Assembly (NCBI GenBank): GCA_038961845.1
Contig: CP152408.1
Location: forward strand, 1,798,001 to 1,862,000
DNA length: 64,000 bases
Direction of reading: 5' to 3'
DNA from: Xylophilus sp. GW821-FHT01B05
Lineage (GTDB): Bacteria > Pseudomonadota > Gammaproteobacteria > Burkholderiales > Burkholderiaceae_C
How positions within the stretch are numbered: the stretch's first letter is position 1; each line of letters opens with the position of its first letter. The notes under the pieces are model-generated. The model searched no databases. It worked only from the letters and a program-made list of their open reading frames with translations, and had not been told where the DNA came from. The position numbers and the translations under genes were made by a program. Below are positions 62,568 to 64,000 of the stretch, one piece after another.

Positions 62568-62625
62568 GAAAAGTGCATTTTCCCAAGGTACAGGCTGGGC
62601 TGATAGCTATCTATTTGATAGTGCT
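62568..62625 (+). repeat. Interspersed repeat family 2, after the cytochrome gene
   Basis: GAAAAGTGCATTTTCCC, then CAGGCTGGGCTGATAGCTAT and CTATTTGATAG. The end is identical to the copy interrupted by the IS1595-type element (47.9 kb). Confidence 0.75.
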
Positions 62626-62638
62626 GGTGTTTTGCTTG

Positions 62639-63190
62639 CGGCGGGAGTCGGGACTCGCCCCGGCGGGCGACCTACTTGTTCTTTGCTTCGCCAAAGAAAA
62701 GGCAAAAGAAAGGCGAGCCGGAGCCAGGGGCCCTACGGGCTTCCCTGCGCTGCTCGCGCCGGGCGGGGTATCGCCCAAACTCGCTTCGCTCAAACAAGGG
62801 CGATCCCTGATCCGCCCGTCGCTGCGCTGCTCGGCCCTGCCAACGGCGGGGGGCAGCCGAACAGCCGGCCCCCACCCCAACCCTCCCCCAGCGGGGGAGG
62901 GAGCAATACCGGGCCGAGCGCAACGATGGCCCGTGTGGCTGTCCCGGGTCCCCTCTGTGGCGTCGAGGAGCGGAGGAGTCGGCAGGTTGCCCGTAGCGCA
63001 GCGAAGGGACGGCGAGGACTGTTTGAGCGCAGCGAGTTCCGCAGCCGCCTGCTGACTCTGAGCACTGCAGAGCAGTCCGGCAAAGCCGGACCGCCACAGC
63101 GGGGTCGCCTTCTCTTTGGTGACTTTCTCTTGGGCAGACCACAAGAGAAAAGTTACTCGCCCGCCGGGGCGAACTCCCGGCTCCCGCCGC
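62639..63190. repeat. Non-coding element of about 550 bp with imperfect terminal inverted repeats
   Basis: The left end (CGGCGGGAGTCGGGACTCGC, from 62639) and right end (reverse complement CGGCGGGAGCCGGGAGTTCG, ending at 63189) match over about 39 positions with few differences, then continue as weaker similarity (CTTTGCTTCGCCAAAGAAA against CTTGTGGTCTGCCCAAGAG). The interior holds CCTCCCCCAGCGGGGGAGG and other short stems and no convincing gene. It fills most of the 700-base gap between the cytochrome and CoA-transferase genes. Confidence 0.75.
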
Positions 63191-63244
63191 CTGCAAGGCA
63201 AGCAAGCCTTGAAATTTTGGAGGCCCTGAAGAGCCTTCAAGACA

Positions 63245-64000
63245 TCAAAGAACCCCATCCCTCTGCAACTGCGCCACCTTGTCTTCAGACAAGCCCAGCA
63301 GCGACTGCAACACCTCCCGCGTGCCTTCGCCCAACTGCGGTGGCGCGCTGCGCACCGGCAGGCGTTCGCCGTCGAAGCGGTAGGGCGGCGCCAGTACGTT
63401 GACGCTGCCGGCCTCGGGGTGCGGCTGGGTGGTTACCAGCCCGGACTCGGTGGCGCGCTTGGAAGTCATGGCCTCGTGCAGGCCCAGCACCTCGCCGCAG
63501 GGGATGCCGGCGCGGGTCAGTCGCTCCAGAAGGAGCTGGCGCTTGCGCTGGCCCAGTTCGCGCAGGATCTCGGGCACCAGGGCGTCGCGGTTGGCGGCGC
63601 GCAGGACGTTGGTCTTGAAGCGTTCGTCGGCGGCCAGGTCGGGCCGCTCGATCACGTCGGTGCAGAAGCGCGCGAACTGCGCGTTGTTGCCCACCGTGAT
63701 CACCACCGGGCCGTCTTCGGCGTCGAACACGCCGTAGGGCACGATGGACGGGTGGGCATTGCCGTAGCGCGGCGGGTCTTGGCCCAGCAGCAGGGCCTCC
63801 AGGCCGTAGTAGGCGGTGATCATCAGGCCGCAGTCGAACAGCGCCATCTCGATGTTGCGGCCCTTGCCGGTTTTCTCGCGCTCGTACAGCGCGGCCAGCA
63901 TGGCTTGCGCGGCGTACATGCCGGTGAACAGGTCAACCGCCGCCACGCCAAACTTCAGCGGTGGCTGGGTGGCCTCGCCGTTCATGGCCATCAGCCCGGT
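63245..64000 (-). CDS. Class III CoA-transferase (CaiB/BaiF family), N-terminus outside window
   Basis: The frame is open to base 64000, leaving about 251 C-terminal residues visible. GKGRNIEMALFDCGL contains the Asp that forms the enzyme-CoA anhydride in this family, and YGVFDAEDGPVVITVGNN and RAGIPCGEVLGLHEAM are typical. These enzymes move CoA between carboxylic acids. The reaction partners are unknown, and the gene does not clearly belong to the liv operon because a large repeat lies between and the strand is opposite. Confidence 0.9.
   Translation of the reverse strand, partial: TGLMAMNGEATQPPLKFGVAAVDLFTGMYAAQAMLAALYEREKTGKGRNIEMALFDCGLMITAYYGLEALLLGQDPPRYGNAHPSIVPYGVFDAEDGPVVITVGNNAQFARFCTDVIERPDLAADERFKTNVLRAANRDALVPEILRELGQRKRQLLLERLTRAGIPCGEVLGLHEAMTSKRATESGLVTTQPHPEAGSVNVLAPPYRFDGERLPVRSAPPQLGEGTREVLQSLLGLSEDKVAQLQRDGVL

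Noticed and set aside
62573..63402. Overlapping open frames on both strands in the 62.6-63.2 kb gap
   Set aside because: They translate inverted-repeat DNA, show no domain or codon bias, and frames on opposite strands mirror each other.
1..64000. CRISPR array, prophage, tRNA, rRNA or origin of replication
   Set aside because: No regularly spaced direct repeats, phage structural genes, cloverleaf-like sequences, rRNA motifs or DnaA-box clusters were noticed on reading. The dispersed repeats are not regularly spaced.

Overview
The window is high-GC DNA with dense operons, many orphan Bug/TctC-type solute-binding proteins, an OmpC-like porin, Liv-type ABC transporters and TAGCTAT-type interspersed palindromes. 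Together these point to a betaproteobacterium of the order Burkholderiales, most likely family Comamonadaceae (Acidovorax/Variovorax-like). That assignment is inferred from gene content; there is no rRNA or other marker gene in view. No tRNA, rRNA or CRISPR array was seen.

Layout. (1) 1-13.1 kb: an apparent hydroxycinnamate (ferulate/coumarate) uptake and side-chain degradation locus. It holds a tannase/feruloyl-esterase-family lipoprotein, a Liv transporter with a natural permease-ATPase fusion, a Bug protein, a porin, and the set CoA ligase, crotonase, SDR and, divergently, an amidohydrolase, matching the CoA-dependent beta-oxidative (retro-Claisen-like) route known from Cou/Atu14xx systems. 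(2) 13.1-20.6 kb: a TetR repressor divergent from an RND efflux operon (MFP, pump, OMF), then a QorB-like quinone oxidoreductase. (3) 21-31.8 kb: hexuronate/aldarate catabolism around a FadR-type GntR: Udh, TRAP transporter, Bug protein and beta-propeller lactonase on one side; Bug protein, KdgD and 2-oxoglutarate-semialdehyde dehydrogenase on the other. (4) 31.9-41.5 kb: LysR regulator and a second sugar-acid-like operon: Bug, PdxA2, enolase-superfamily dehydratase, AraD-like dehydratase, two cytoplasmic beta-propeller paralogs, an MFS transporter and an amidohydrolase-type lactonase. (5) 41.5-47.9 kb: Opu binding-protein/permease fusion, DedA, a phospholipase-D-type synthase, a diguanylate cyclase and an intact IS1595-family element. 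(6) 47.9-52.9 kb: Fur-box-preceded FecI-FecR-TonB receptor-siderophore esterase operon. (7) 53-57.3 kb: a MetE-like methyltransferase and a vanA-vanR-vanB operon. (8) 57.5-62.5 kb: a second Liv operon and a c-type cytochrome. (9) 62.6-64 kb: a non-coding palindromic element and a truncated class III CoA-transferase.

The parts fit together. Ferulate can be trimmed by locus 1 to vanillate, which locus 7 demethylates to protocatechuate. The dehydratases of loci 3 and 4 can both yield 2-oxoglutarate semialdehyde, for which the single dehydrogenase at 30.3 kb is the sink.

The least expected signal is non-coding. A repeat of about 90-115 bp occurs seven times; six copies lie in sense orientation 2-12 bases after a stop codon, mostly between genes of one operon. 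The copies keep a series of hairpins whose stems change by paired substitutions, as expected of a selected RNA structure. A second short repeat family (AAAAGTGCC...TAGCTAT) is also scattered here, and one copy is split by the IS1595-type element.
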